Shown: one piece after another, positions 8,594 through 17,425 of the stretch
Position numbering within the stretch: position 1 is the stretch's first letter
Layout of the letters: every line of letters begins with the position of its first letter
Assembly (NCBI GenBank): GCA_947456965.1
Contig: CANGTU010000023.1
Coordinates: forward strand, 1 to 50,381
Length of the DNA: 50,381 bases
Direction of reading: 5' to 3'
DNA from: Flavobacteriales bacterium
GTDB lineage: Bacteria > Bacteroidota > Bacteroidia > Flavobacteriales_D > Sanyastnellaceae
Made by a program: the position numbers and the translations under genes
Notes under the pieces: model-generated
What the model saw: only the letters and a program-made list of their open reading frames with translations
Told to the model about the DNA's origin: nothing
Databases searched by the model: none

Positions 8594-9349
8594 ATGAGTA
8601 TGAAAATAAGGCTTCTCCTGTTATTGGTTCCGTTCATCCTTCACTCCTGCGATGGCAACAAGCAGAAAGAGACGGGAGATGCACGGGTGACCATCCGGAT
8701 TGATGCGCGCGTGGGTACTGAGCCCTTTGAGCCCGGTGTCGTATATACCGAGTCAAACGGCTATCGTTACCGTGTGGAGACCTTCCAGACCTATATCAGT
8801 ATGCTGGAGTTGGTTCGCTCAGATGGCAGTTCGGTGCTGGTGAGGGATTTCATCATGGCCACGATGGGCAGCCCGCAGACCTTCGAGGTCCGGGTGCCTG
8901 AGGGGGACTACGGCTCCATCCGGTTCTATCTGGGTGTGCCCGCCGAATACAACAAAAATGTTGATCCCACGACCTATCCCAACAGCCATCCGCTGAGCGT
9001 TCAAGGTTCGCAGGGAATGTTCTGGCATTGGAACACCGGATACATCTTCACCAAGTTTGATGGCAAAGCCGATCTTGAAGGCCTTGAGGGCAACCTCCTT
9101 CTCGATCCCTTTGCTTTCCATTGCGGTGACGACCCACTGCTACGGCTCGTTGAGTTGCCCATCTCCTCCCCCTTGATCCGCGCTGATTCTGAGCGTAACT
9201 TTCAGGTGCATTGTCAAGTTGAGCGCTTGCTTGATGGGGAGCAGGACCAGATTGATATCGCCGTAGATTACCTCACCCACACCCAGGGTAATTTCCTGCT
9301 CGCCCGGCGATTCATGGACAATTTTGCCCTGGCCTTTGAACTCGAGTAA
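8594..9349 (+). CDS. mbnP: MbnP-family lipoprotein (copper/metal-binding)
   Basis: 251 residues. Signal peptide with lipobox FILHSC (Cys19). The family core is present: a beta-rich N-terminal half, then QGMFWHWNTGYIFTKFDG (residues 140-157), then FAFHCG (172-177). In MbnP and the related copper proteins MopE/CorA a Trp is oxidised to kynurenine to complete a Cu site; the partner MbnH is a di-heme MauG-like enzyme. Trp144 or Trp146 is the obvious candidate here, with His145 and His176 as possible ligands (inference). The two di-heme enzymes immediately downstream (2-bp gap, then 1-bp overlap) make this a clear MbnP-MbnH type operon. Probably outer-membrane or periplasmic. Confidence 0.85.
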   Translation: MSMKIRLLLLLVPFILHSCDGNKQKETGDARVTIRIDARVGTEPFEPGVVYTESNGYRYRVETFQTYISMLELVRSDGSSVLVRDFIMATMGSPQTFEVRVPEGDYGSIRFYLGVPAEYNKNVDPTTYPNSHPLSVQGSQGMFWHWNTGYIFTKFDGKADLEGLEGNLLLDPFAFHCGDDPLLRLVELPISSPLIRADSERNFQVHCQVERLLDGEQDQIDIAVDYLTHTQGNFLLARRFMDNFALAFELE

Positions 9350-9351
9350 GC

Positions 9352-10371
9352 ATGATGCGCACCCTGTTCGCGGCAATCATCTTCCTGGCCGTAGCAGGTT
9401 GCTCGACCCCACCTGAATTGCAGGATAGGCCGTATCGCCTGAAGCATCCCAGTTGGTTTCCGGAGCCGGTCATACCTGCTGACAATTCGCTTACTCAGCT
9501 GCGTGTAGAGCTCGGCAGGCGGTTGTTTTACAACAAGGCCTTTTCCTCCGATTACCGAATTTCGTGTGGCACATGCCATGTACCTTCAGCTGCTTTCACG
9601 GATGGGCAGCCGGTAAGCACAGGAGTGCATGGGCGACCGGGCAAGCGCAACGCCCCTACCCTTGCCAATCTGGCCTGGATGCCTCACTTTATGATGGAGG
9701 GCGGCGTTCCCACACTTGAATTGCAGACGCTGGCGCCTGTTTCCGACTCCAATGAGATGAACCTCGATATTCTCCAAGTATCGCGAAGACTTTCGGAGGA
9801 TGACTACCTCACCTCCCTTTCCAGGGCAGCGTATGGCCGGGCGATTGATCCGTATGTCATAACCCGCGCCCTGGCTGCTTTTCAGCGCACCCTGGTCAGC
9901 TATGACAGCGCCTATGACCGGTATGAATTCCTCGGTCAGAAAGATCAGCTCAACGAAGCACAGCTGCGTGGCCGGGCGTTGTTCTTCTCACCAAGAACCA
10001 AGTGTGGCGGATGTCACGGCGACCCCTTCATGACCGATTTCGAATTCCACAATATCGGCTTATACACCACTTATGCCGATCCCGGAAGAGAGCGGGTCAC
10101 CTATGATCCAGCTGATGCAGGCAAATTCAAAACACCAAGTCTGCGCAACATTGCACTTACCGCTCCTTATATGCACGATGGATCCATGGGAACGCTGCAG
10201 GAAGTAGTTGCCTTTTACAACCGGGGTGGCCAGGACCATCCTAACAAAGACTTTCGCATTCAGCCGCTTGGGCTGAGCCCTGCGGAAGAAGCCGATCTCG
10301 TGTCCTTTCTCGAAAGTCTCACCGACTGGAATTTTGTTCAAAACATCAATCACCTACCTTTGGAAGACTGA
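9352..10371 (+). CDS. Di-heme MauG/cytochrome-c-peroxidase family lipoprotein (MbnH-like), variant inter-heme residue
   Basis: 339 residues. Lipobox AVAGC (Cys17). Two heme c motifs: CGTCH at 72-76 and CGGCH at 218-222. LRNIALTAPYMHDG (265-278) precedes EVVAFYNRGG, where Tyr289 sits at the position of the MauG Tyr ligand rather than the Met of classical bacterial peroxidases. The segment WMPHFMMEGG aligns with WGQRFFWDGR of the next gene. The Trp that lies 43 residues after the first heme Cys in CCP/MauG enzymes is therefore Met115 here, and the following Arg is Gly118. It is the nearest neighbour of the MbnP gene and a candidate Trp-oxidising MbnH, but the missing Trp is odd. Start could also be the next ATG (9355). 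Confidence 0.87.
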   Translation: MMRTLFAAIIFLAVAGCSTPPELQDRPYRLKHPSWFPEPVIPADNSLTQLRVELGRRLFYNKAFSSDYRISCGTCHVPSAAFTDGQPVSTGVHGRPGKRNAPTLANLAWMPHFMMEGGVPTLELQTLAPVSDSNEMNLDILQVSRRLSEDDYLTSLSRAAYGRAIDPYVITRALAAFQRTLVSYDSAYDRYEFLGQKDQLNEAQLRGRALFFSPRTKCGGCHGDPFMTDFEFHNIGLYTTYADPGRERVTYDPADAGKFKTPSLRNIALTAPYMHDGSMGTLQEVVAFYNRGGQDHPNKDFRIQPLGLSPAEEADLVSFLESLTDWNFVQNINHLPLED

Positions 10372-11477
10372 TGAAGCGCTTTCCTCATATCATGTTTTTT
10401 TCGGTTAGCGTGCTGATCGTCTTCCTCGCATCGTGCCGGCCCGATACTCCCGACGATCCAGAAGAGCAGACATTTCAGGCTACGCCGTATGAACTGATTA
10501 TCCCGCCATTTTTCCCCCCGATGGATATACCGGCCGACAATCCCCTGACGGAGGAAGGCGTAGAGCTCGGGCGTTATCTCTTCTGGGAAAAGAAACTGAG
10601 CGGTAATAATCAGATGTCCTGTGGCACCTGCCATCTGCCCGAGCATGCCTTTTCCGACCCAATGACTTTCAGCATGGGCATCCACGGTGATTTGGGCACC
10701 CGGCAATCCATGGCTATTATCAACCTTGGCTGGGGACAGCGTTTCTTTTGGGATGGTCGGGCTACATCTCTGGAAGAGCAGGTTATTGAACCGATTGAAA
10801 ATCCCATTGAGATGGATGAAGACTGGGATCATGCCTTGGAAGAGTTGCGCAATGATCCGCTCTATCCGCCTATGTTCAAGGCCGCTTTTGGCACCGAGAC
10901 GATCAACCGCGACCGCACCACTAAGGCCATTGCGTCGTTCATGCGGACGATGATTTCAGCGAACTCCAAATTTGATCGTCAGCGGATTGGACAAGACACC
11001 TTCACCCCGTTAGAAGAAGCGGGATTTAATCTCTTTCTCACAGAAGGAGGTGATCCCTCCTTGACTCCCGGCGGGCAGTTTGGCGCTGACTGCTTCCATT
11101 GCCATGGGTTTGGCGACATGCAGTTCACTGACAACCTGTTCAACAACAATGGCCTGGATTCTGAATTTGATGATCCCGGGCTTATGGGTGTGACCGGCAA
11201 TCCTCTGGATGCCGGAAAATTCAAGACCCCCACCTTGCGGAACGTGGAGTATTCAGCGCCCTATATGCACGACGGACGATTTGCCACACTCGAAGAAGTC
11301 ATTGAACACTATAACAGCGGAGGAGTGCCGTCAGAGACCGTTTCACCCTTCATGAAGTACCAGACAGGAGGACTCATGCTCGAGGAGGATGACAAGCTTG
11401 CGTTGATAGCCTTTATGAAATGTCTCACTGACATATCCTTCATGCAGAATGCCGCGTTCAGTGATCCCCATGAATGA
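10371..11477 (+). CDS. Di-heme MauG/cytochrome-c-peroxidase family lipoprotein (MbnH-like), canonical
   Basis: 368 residues. Lipobox FLASC (Cys22). Heme motifs are CGTCH (84-88) and CFHCH (241-245). FFWDGRATSLEEQ has Trp127 exactly 43 residues after Cys84, the spacing of the inter-heme Trp in Pseudomonas CCP. The C-terminal heme domain has APYMHDG (296-302) and Tyr314 in IEHYNSGG, a MauG-like position. Its ATG overlaps the preceding TGA by one base, which suggests translational coupling. With its upstream paralogue it forms a pair of periplasmic di-heme lipoproteins serving MbnP or peroxide reduction. The two roles cannot be separated from sequence alone. Confidence 0.9.
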   Translation: MKRFPHIMFFSVSVLIVFLASCRPDTPDDPEEQTFQATPYELIIPPFFPPMDIPADNPLTEEGVELGRYLFWEKKLSGNNQMSCGTCHLPEHAFSDPMTFSMGIHGDLGTRQSMAIINLGWGQRFFWDGRATSLEEQVIEPIENPIEMDEDWDHALEELRNDPLYPPMFKAAFGTETINRDRTTKAIASFMRTMISANSKFDRQRIGQDTFTPLEEAGFNLFLTEGGDPSLTPGGQFGADCFHCHGFGDMQFTDNLFNNNGLDSEFDDPGLMGVTGNPLDAGKFKTPTLRNVEYSAPYMHDGRFATLEEVIEHYNSGGVPSETVSPFMKYQTGGLMLEEDDKLALIAFMKCLTDISFMQNAAFSDPHE

Positions 11478-11964
11478 TACCCTGCGCCGGGTTCTTGAGC
11501 ATTCTCGCAGTAACCGGAAATCCAATCGTACATTCCTCGTACAACTGGGTTTGCAAAAGCAAGTTGACCAGTTGTTTCATGCCGCTCATGAGTCTGTATT
11601 CTCTGAGGTCGATTGTCTTCAGTGCGCTAACTGTTGCAAGACCACCAGCCCGATTTTCCGGGATATAGATATTGACCGCATCGCACGGCATCTTGGCATT
11701 CGGCCGTCAGAGCTGACCAGCCGGCACCTGCGCATTGATGAAGATGGTGACTGGGTACTTCAGCAGTCGCCGTGTACCTTCCTGCGCGAGGACAACACCT
11801 GCTCGATTTACGATGTCAGGCCGAGGGCATGCCGTGACTACCCGCACACCGATCGAAAGAATATGTCACAGATCATGGACCTCACCTACCGGAATACTTT
11901 AGTATGCCCTGCAGTAGGAATGATGCTCGAGCGCATCCGGAACGGACATCAGGGCCCTGCCTGA
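11470..11964 (+). CDS. YkgJ-family cysteine-cluster protein
   Basis: 164 residues from ATG 11470, which overlaps the preceding stop region by 8 bp. The N-terminal cluster CLQCANCC (residues 50-57) and a second cluster CTFLREDNTCSIYDVRPRAC define the family, which is thought to bind zinc or an Fe-S cluster. Function is unknown across the family. Overlap with the di-heme peroxidase gene places it at the end of the mbnP operon. A longer start at 11449 is possible but less likely. Its 3' end overlaps the end of convergent murB by 16 bp. Confidence 0.87.
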   Translation: MNDTLRRVLEHSRSNRKSNRTFLVQLGLQKQVDQLFHAAHESVFSEVDCLQCANCCKTTSPIFRDIDIDRIARHLGIRPSELTSRHLRIDEDGDWVLQQSPCTFLREDNTCSIYDVRPRACRDYPHTDRKNMSQIMDLTYRNTLVCPAVGMMLERIRNGHQGPA

Positions 11965-12995
11965 GCCACGGGCGGGATGACATTCACCTCACGCTCCAGT
12001 GAGATGCCGAACATATCCCGCACACTCTCCAGTACCCTGGAAGAATGTGCGTAGAGTTCATCGCCTGTTGCGCCTCCGTAGTTTACCAGTACCAGTGCCT
12101 GTTTTCCGTGCATGCCGCAGTTCCCAACCCTCCTTCCCTTCCATCCCGCCTTTTCAATGAGCCACCCTGCCGGGACTTTCACTATCTGTTCGCTCACCGG
12201 ATAAACCGGAATATCCGGCCACTTAGACCGGAGCGCCTCAAAAAGTTCCAGAGGCACTAAAGGATTCTTGAAAAAGCTACCTGCATTGCCTAGCTCGTCC
12301 GGATCCGGGAGCTTGGACCTTCGGATGCGGATAACGGCATTGCTCACATCGCGGATGGTAATCCGGTCGGGATTCTCACGATCCAGCTCCTCCTGAATAG
12401 CCCCATAGTCAATCTGAAAGACCGGCCTCTTGTTCAATCGAAATCGAACGGAAAGAATGACCCATTGATCACGCTCTGCCTGTTTGAAAATACTATCCCG
12501 ATAGCCGAATGCACATTCGGAATTTACAAATCGCAGAATTTTCCCATCAGCCATACGCATTGCCTCGACTGAGTCGATCACATCCTTTATCTCAATGCCG
12601 TACGCGCCGATATTCTGCATAGGTCCGGCGCCCACGCTCCCTGGAATGAGTGAAAGATTCTCTACCCCCGCCCAGTTCCTGTTGATACATTCCATTACGA
12701 AGCCGTGCCAGTTCTCACCGGCTGCTGCATCCACCAGATAATGAGCATCCGTCTCCGACACCAACTGGATACCGCGCAATTCGTTTCGCAGAACAATGCC
12801 TGGAAAATCAGCCCGGAAGAGGACATTACTTCCTCCTCCGAGGATGAGCCGGGGATTTTCTTTGAACAGCGGGTCCTGCAGGAGCGACCGGAGATCAGAA
12901 ACAGACGAGAACCTGGCGAAATAGCGGGTCTGCACATCCACGTGGAATGTATTCATAGATCCCAAGGCAACATCCTGTCTGATCAATGGGTGCAT
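11949..12995 (-). CDS. murB: UDP-N-acetylmuramate dehydrogenase
   Basis: 348 residues, type I MurB length. It reduces UDP-GlcNAc-enolpyruvate to UDP-MurNAc with NADPH and FAD in the cytoplasm, an essential peptidoglycan step. FAD domain signatures: NPRLILGGGSNVLF (residues 49-62) and IPGSVGAGPMQNIGAYGIE (119-137). The substrate domain has LGNAGSFFKNP with the catalytic Ser, and a C-terminal Glu in LEREVNVIPPV. Its ATG follows a CACCTTTG -7-like element by 5 nt. Its last codons overlap the convergent YkgJ gene. Confidence 0.97.
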   Translation of the reverse strand: MHPLIRQDVALGSMNTFHVDVQTRYFARFSSVSDLRSLLQDPLFKENPRLILGGGSNVLFRADFPGIVLRNELRGIQLVSETDAHYLVDAAAGENWHGFVMECINRNWAGVENLSLIPGSVGAGPMQNIGAYGIEIKDVIDSVEAMRMADGKILRFVNSECAFGYRDSIFKQAERDQWVILSVRFRLNKRPVFQIDYGAIQEELDRENPDRITIRDVSNAVIRIRRSKLPDPDELGNAGSFFKNPLVPLELFEALRSKWPDIPVYPVSEQIVKVPAGWLIEKAGWKGRRVGNCGMHGKQALVLVNYGGATGDELYAHSSRVLESVRDMFGISLEREVNVIPPVAQAGP

Positions 12996-13000
12996 GGGTT

Positions 13001-13008
13001 CAAAGGTG
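13001..13008 (-). promoter_or_regulatory. Probable -7 promoter element of murB (CACCTTTG)
   Basis: Minus-strand CACCTTTG, one mismatch to TAnnTTTG. It ends 5 nt before the murB ATG, so a leaderless transcript is likely. Confidence 0.4.
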
Positions 13009-13065
13009 GAGCATGCATTGCGGATGGCAGCGTCACTCCACGAGGCCGAACCAACACGTCATTGT

Positions 13066-13332
13066 TCACATTGTGCGAAAGGTCTTTGAAGACTGGCAAT
13101 ACTCGCGAAAGGTCTGGAATTGCTCTTCTGTGATCTCCTCCATACCCGGCATAACGAGCTCAATCAGGTCACGGATGAACATTCTCTCCGGATATTGCCT
13201 CGCCTCAAGAAGGATTTCCATCCAGCTGTTCCCTACGATCATCAGCTCCGTCAGATGATCCGGTGCATCGATGCGGTAGTAGTTCCTACCATGGGACAGG
13301 CGCCGGTAGAGAGGAAAAATTTTCGATTCCAC
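13066..13332 (-). CDS. Small conserved-looking hypothetical protein
   Basis: 88 residues from a GTG start, soluble, no signal peptide or membrane segment. It contains YYRIDAPDHLTELMIVGNSW followed by an acidic helical part (RMFIRDLIELVMPGMEEITEEQF). Codon use and the compact fold-like composition look like a real gene. It fills the gap between murB and the divergent AddB-like gene and leaves no room for another frame. I recognise no domain. It is divergent from the AddB-like gene at 13377 with about 45 bp between starts. Confidence 0.6.
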   Translation of the reverse strand: MESKIFPLYRRLSHGRNYYRIDAPDHLTELMIVGNSWMEILLEARQYPERMFIRDLIELVMPGMEEITEEQFQTFREYCQSSKTFRTM

Positions 13333-13376
13333 CCTCCAAATATCGGTGTTGCTTCCGGTAACTTGTGCGCCATACT

Positions 13377-16127
13377 ATGCCAGACAATACCTTCCTGCAT
13401 GATTGTGCGCGGACCATTTCCGAGCGTCACGGACGTGATCTGGCCGATGTGTGCATTGTGGTCCCTGCCAAGCGGGCAGGGCTCTTCCTGCGCAGGGAGC
13501 TGGCTCGATGCGTAGAAGCCCCGTTTATTGCACCACGTATCTTCACGCTTCCACAGTACCTCTCTTGGAGGACGGGTATCGCGGTTGCTACGCGCACGAC
13601 GTTGCTCTTCCGGCTCTATTCTGCCCATACCGCCAGTCACGCCGCTCCGGAATCCTTTTCCCAATTTATGAAATGGGCAGCCATGGCCATGGATGACTTC
13701 AGCGACCTCGATCATTACCTCGTGGATGACCGCCATTTCTTTCGTGAGCTGAAGGATATCCGGGAAATCGAGCAATGGAGTTTTTCACAGGAGCCTCTGA
13801 GTCCGGCACAGGAGCAGTACCGTCAGTTCTGGCTTACCCTAGGCCCCTTGTATCAGGCCTATATCGCGCAGGAAGAAGAATATCCCGGTTACGCCCGTCT
13901 GGCCCGTGGAATTGCGACGGGGAGCTATCCCGGGCGAGCAGACAGGAGGTCCGAGCACACCTGGTTGGTCGGACTCAGCTCACTTACACCTGCTGAAGAG
14001 CGGGCCCTCGAAGTGCTTGCGCCCGGTGATTCGCGTACATTCTTGTGGGATGCCGATGCCTGGTACGTCGAAAATCCGGATCATTCGGCCGGTGCTTTTC
14101 TCCGAACCCGGAATAAAGGCGAACTGGCTGGTATTCCCGATCTGTTTCGGGAGCAGGAGCGCGAACTCCATTATCACGAGTGCACCACGGGTACGGGTGA
14201 GCAGCGCGCCGTTTATGAGCGCCTTCGGGCTATGGATGTCGATGAGCTAAACCACACCGTGGTCGTCGTTATGGATGAATCACGCGTCCATTCATTCCTA
14301 TCAGGGATACCCCCACTACCCGTAGCTGTGAATGTTGCGATGGGAATGCCATTGCGCCATGAACCCCTGTTCAGGCTCATGCGCGATTTGCTGCGGTATC
14401 ACGGCGAATGGTATCGCCAGCCTGATCGGGGTGTTTACCACATCCACTTTGAGCGCATCATTTCCAATGCCCTTTACACGGAGCTCACCGGAACTTCGTC
14501 ATCGGCCATAAGGCAGTGGATGCATGACGGGATACGAATCCGTATTCGGGCGGGTGATGTCCAAGATTTCACCTCCACCTTTGCCGGCGTTTCGGCCTTT
14601 GCTGATGCCTGGTTCAGCCGGCCACTCAATCCGCAGGCCTGGCTGGAGTCTGCGGAAGAATTTGTCCGGACATTGCTGGAATCCGGTTGCGATGATTTGC
14701 TGCGTGAAACGGCCCAGCGTATGCTTCAACTCCTGCTGGACATTCGCTATTATGCTGCCACCTATTCATGGCTTGACACCTTTGAAGACCTCGAGTCCTC
14801 CTTTACCCATCTTATCTCCCGGGAGACCGTTTCGTACAGTGGAGAGCCGCTTGCCGGCCTTCAGGTACTCAGTATGGTGGAGACCCGGGCGATAGACTTT
14901 CGCTATGTTCACGTGATTGGTGCCAATGAAGATTTGTTGCCAGGAGGAGGCCTGTATCAGAGTCTGGTGCCCTATGATCTGCGCTCTTTCCACAAGATGC
15001 CTCTCCCCTCTGATCGCGAGCACACATACTCGTACACCTTTTACAGGCTATTACAGCGGTGCAAGCGGGCTGATTTCTATTTCGCCACTATCACAGGTGA
15101 ATTTCGAGGGACAGAACAATCCCGTTACCTTACGCAGCTTGAGCTGGAGATACCTGTTTATCAAGCCCGAACAACCATTCGGAAGAACCGGGTTGTAGTT
15201 CCAACTTTCGAACTTAGCGCCCCTGAGCACAAGTTTCGAAGGAATGCGTTCACCGAAGTCCGTCTTCGTGAATGGATGGAACGAGGCATATCACCTTCCT
15301 CTATTGGCTCCTATCTGCGCTGTCCTATGCATTTCTACTACACTTATGTGCTCGGTGTTCGCGAGGAGGAGACCATGGAAGAGCAGCTCGACGAAGCCGC
15401 CTTTGGCTCCGTAGCGCACAAGGTGATGGAGAATTTCATGACACCATTCCTTGGCAGCTTTCCTTCCGAATCAGACTGGCTGAACCTTCGGGAAAAATGC
15501 CGGGACCGCATTGAGGAAGCCATGCAGACAGAAGCCCCTGGCAAGCGTACCGACAGCGGGTTCAATCTCATTCAGCTGGATGTCATGGGTCGCATGCTCC
15601 AGCGTCTGATCGATTTCGAGATTCATCGTCATCGGGAACTCAGCCAAAAAGGAATAAAGCATATTGTGCTCAGTGCAGAGGCCAGTCTTTCTGCCGAAAT
15701 TCCTGCAACTCAGCATGGGCTGCCCTTCACGGTGAGCTTGCGGGGCAAGGCCGACCGGATTGATCAGGTAGGTGATGAGATCTTCATTATCGATTACAAA
15801 TCCGGTAAAATCAAGGACCTCGACGGGACCCAAGTACCTTCACCCGACCAGTGGTTTGAACCCGACAACACCAAGTTGATACAAATTTTATCTTATGCCT
15901 ACATGTACAGCACCGCAACCGGGAAAGACCAGGTAAGTGCGGCATTGATGAGTCTGGCCAATATCGAATCCGGATACCATTCTATGGATATGATCCGTAA
16001 GGCACTTCCAGACTGGAAAAACCAATTTGCGCAGCACCTTGGGTCCTTAATCAGCGAGATATACAGCAGGGAAGAGTTTGTTCATAACCAGGAATCCAGA
16101 AATTGTCCATTTTGCCGGACTTCATGA
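13377..16127 (+). CDS. PD-(D/E)XK nuclease family protein, AddB-like
   Basis: 916 residues from ATG 13377; an in-frame GTG at 13365 would add four residues. The N-terminal half is a degenerate UvrD-like fold (VVPAKRAGLFLRREL near residue 25). The C-terminal half is a RecB-type nuclease with SSIGSYLRCPMHFYY (Cys649) and IIDYKSGK near residue 806. AddB enzymes hold the nuclease fold with a 4Fe-4S staple of one Cys before the domain and three at the end. Here only CPFC (Cys910, Cys913) is present before the protein ends at CPFCRTS, so the last Cys is not visible. It is the probable partner of the AddA-like protein at 2417-5551. Its stop overlaps the next gene as ATGA. Confidence 0.88.
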   Translation: MPDNTFLHDCARTISERHGRDLADVCIVVPAKRAGLFLRRELARCVEAPFIAPRIFTLPQYLSWRTGIAVATRTTLLFRLYSAHTASHAAPESFSQFMKWAAMAMDDFSDLDHYLVDDRHFFRELKDIREIEQWSFSQEPLSPAQEQYRQFWLTLGPLYQAYIAQEEEYPGYARLARGIATGSYPGRADRRSEHTWLVGLSSLTPAEERALEVLAPGDSRTFLWDADAWYVENPDHSAGAFLRTRNKGELAGIPDLFREQERELHYHECTTGTGEQRAVYERLRAMDVDELNHTVVVVMDESRVHSFLSGIPPLPVAVNVAMGMPLRHEPLFRLMRDLLRYHGEWYRQPDRGVYHIHFERIISNALYTELTGTSSSAIRQWMHDGIRIRIRAGDVQDFTSTFAGVSAFADAWFSRPLNPQAWLESAEEFVRTLLESGCDDLLRETAQRMLQLLLDIRYYAATYSWLDTFEDLESSFTHLISRETVSYSGEPLAGLQVLSMVETRAIDFRYVHVIGANEDLLPGGGLYQSLVPYDLRSFHKMPLPSDREHTYSYTFYRLLQRCKRADFYFATITGEFRGTEQSRYLTQLELEIPVYQARTTIRKNRVVVPTFELSAPEHKFRRNAFTEVRLREWMERGISPSSIGSYLRCPMHFYYTYVLGVREEETMEEQLDEAAFGSVAHKVMENFMTPFLGSFPSESDWLNLREKCRDRIEEAMQTEAPGKRTDSGFNLIQLDVMGRMLQRLIDFEIHRHRELSQKGIKHIVLSAEASLSAEIPATQHGLPFTVSLRGKADRIDQVGDEIFIIDYKSGKIKDLDGTQVPSPDQWFEPDNTKLIQILSYAYMYSTATGKDQVSAALMSLANIESGYHSMDMIRKALPDWKNQFAQHLGSLISEIYSREEFVHNQESRNCPFCRTS

Positions 16128-17425
16128 GACGCGCATTGATCATCAGCTATTACTGGCCGCCTGCCGGAGGCGGAGGTGTTCAGCGCTGGCTGAAGTTTGC
16201 CAAATACCTCCCTGAGTTTGGTTACCAGTCGGTCATCTTCACACCTGAGAATGCCGACTACCCTGTACTGGATGAAACCCTGTCGGGTGAAGTACACCCC
16301 AGTACCGAAGTCATCCGGCTTCCGATCTGGGAGCCTTACCGGACCTTTCGCAAGGTTTCGGCGAAGGGAGATAAATCCGTGTCAGCAGGGTTTATCCGCT
16401 CAGCGCGGAAAGAAACACCGATAACGCGTGTGGCCCAATGGCTTCGGGGCAATCTCATCATTCCGGATGCGCGTCGTTTCTGGATTGGGCCATCCGTGCG
16501 TTACCTCTGCCAGTATTTGAGCGAGCATACCACCGATGTGATCATAAGCACTGGTCCGCCGCACAGTATGCATCTGATTGCCGAGGCAGTGAGCCGGCGC
16601 ACGGGGATACCATGGCTCGCTGACTTCCGCGATCCTTGGGTAAACATGGACAACGCTGACAAGTTTCGCATGACTCGCTATGCCCGTGCGCGGCATGAAT
16701 TTCTCGAGCGTCGTGTATTGCGCAGCGCTGACAGCGTAGTCACGGTGAGCTGGTATCTATCCTCTCAGTATGAGCGCATACGACAGCGGGCTGTATGCAC
16801 GATCACCAATGGTTATGACCAGACAGATTTTGATGGCCGTGGGAGACCTGCTGATTCCGGCAAGTTCATCATCGGGCATTACGGCACATTCGGTGAAGAC
16901 CGCAATCCTGTTGCCTTGTGGGAAGCGCTGGAACAGCTTCTGGCCGAAGAACCAGCCTTGGCGCGTGATCTTGAAATTCAGTTGGTCGGCCCTACAGACG
17001 CCAGCGTCCTGGCTTCGGCTTCCACGCATCGGTTGGCCGGCTGCATCCGTCACGTCCCTTATCTCAGTCATGATACCATTATTGACCGGATGCGATCCAG
17101 CGCTGTCCTGCTGGTCATTTTGAATCAGAATACCAATGAAGAAGGGCGGGTGACTGGAAAGATCTTTGAGTATGTGGCGAGTCGGCGACCCGTTCTTGGC
17201 ATTGGCTCGGTGACCAGTGATTGTGCGCGCGTCATTCGTGAAACCGGCTGTGGCGTGATGGTTCCGTTTCTGGATAAAGCGAAGATCCGGGCATTTATTC
17301 TGGATGTTTACTATGGGCGGTTTGTCATGGGCACTGCCGATTCCACGCGGCAGTTTTCACGCAGAGAGCTCACCCGTCAGCTCAGCGAGGAGCTGGACCG
17401 CCTAGTCGAAGGGAATATCCGCTGA
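16124..17425 (+). CDS. Glycosyltransferase family 4-like protein
   Basis: 433 residues from ATG 16124, which overlaps the AddB-like stop (ATGA), so translation is probably coupled. N-terminal Rossmann start IISYYWPPAGGGGVQRWLKFAKYLPEFGY is typical of Bacteroidota GT4-like enzymes with a glycine-rich donor loop. The C-terminal half has VTGKIFEYVASRRPVLGIG, the usual donor-binding region with Glu. Likely adds a sugar to a surface polysaccharide or glycolipid at the cytoplasmic face of the inner membrane; donor and acceptor unknown. Its 3' end overlaps the convergent YihY gene by 24 bp. Confidence 0.88.
   Translation: MRRALIISYYWPPAGGGGVQRWLKFAKYLPEFGYQSVIFTPENADYPVLDETLSGEVHPSTEVIRLPIWEPYRTFRKVSAKGDKSVSAGFIRSARKETPITRVAQWLRGNLIIPDARRFWIGPSVRYLCQYLSEHTTDVIISTGPPHSMHLIAEAVSRRTGIPWLADFRDPWVNMDNADKFRMTRYARARHEFLERRVLRSADSVVTVSWYLSSQYERIRQRAVCTITNGYDQTDFDGRGRPADSGKFIIGHYGTFGEDRNPVALWEALEQLLAEEPALARDLEIQLVGPTDASVLASASTHRLAGCIRHVPYLSHDTIIDRMRSSAVLLVILNQNTNEEGRVTGKIFEYVASRRPVLGIGSVTSDCARVIRETGCGVMVPFLDKAKIRAFILDVYYGRFVMGTADSTRQFSRRELTRQLSEELDRLVEGNIR

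Noticed and set aside
16103-16123. Earlier TTG start of the glycosyltransferase
   Set aside because: ATG 16124 with an ATGA overlap is the better start, and the family sequence starts right after it.
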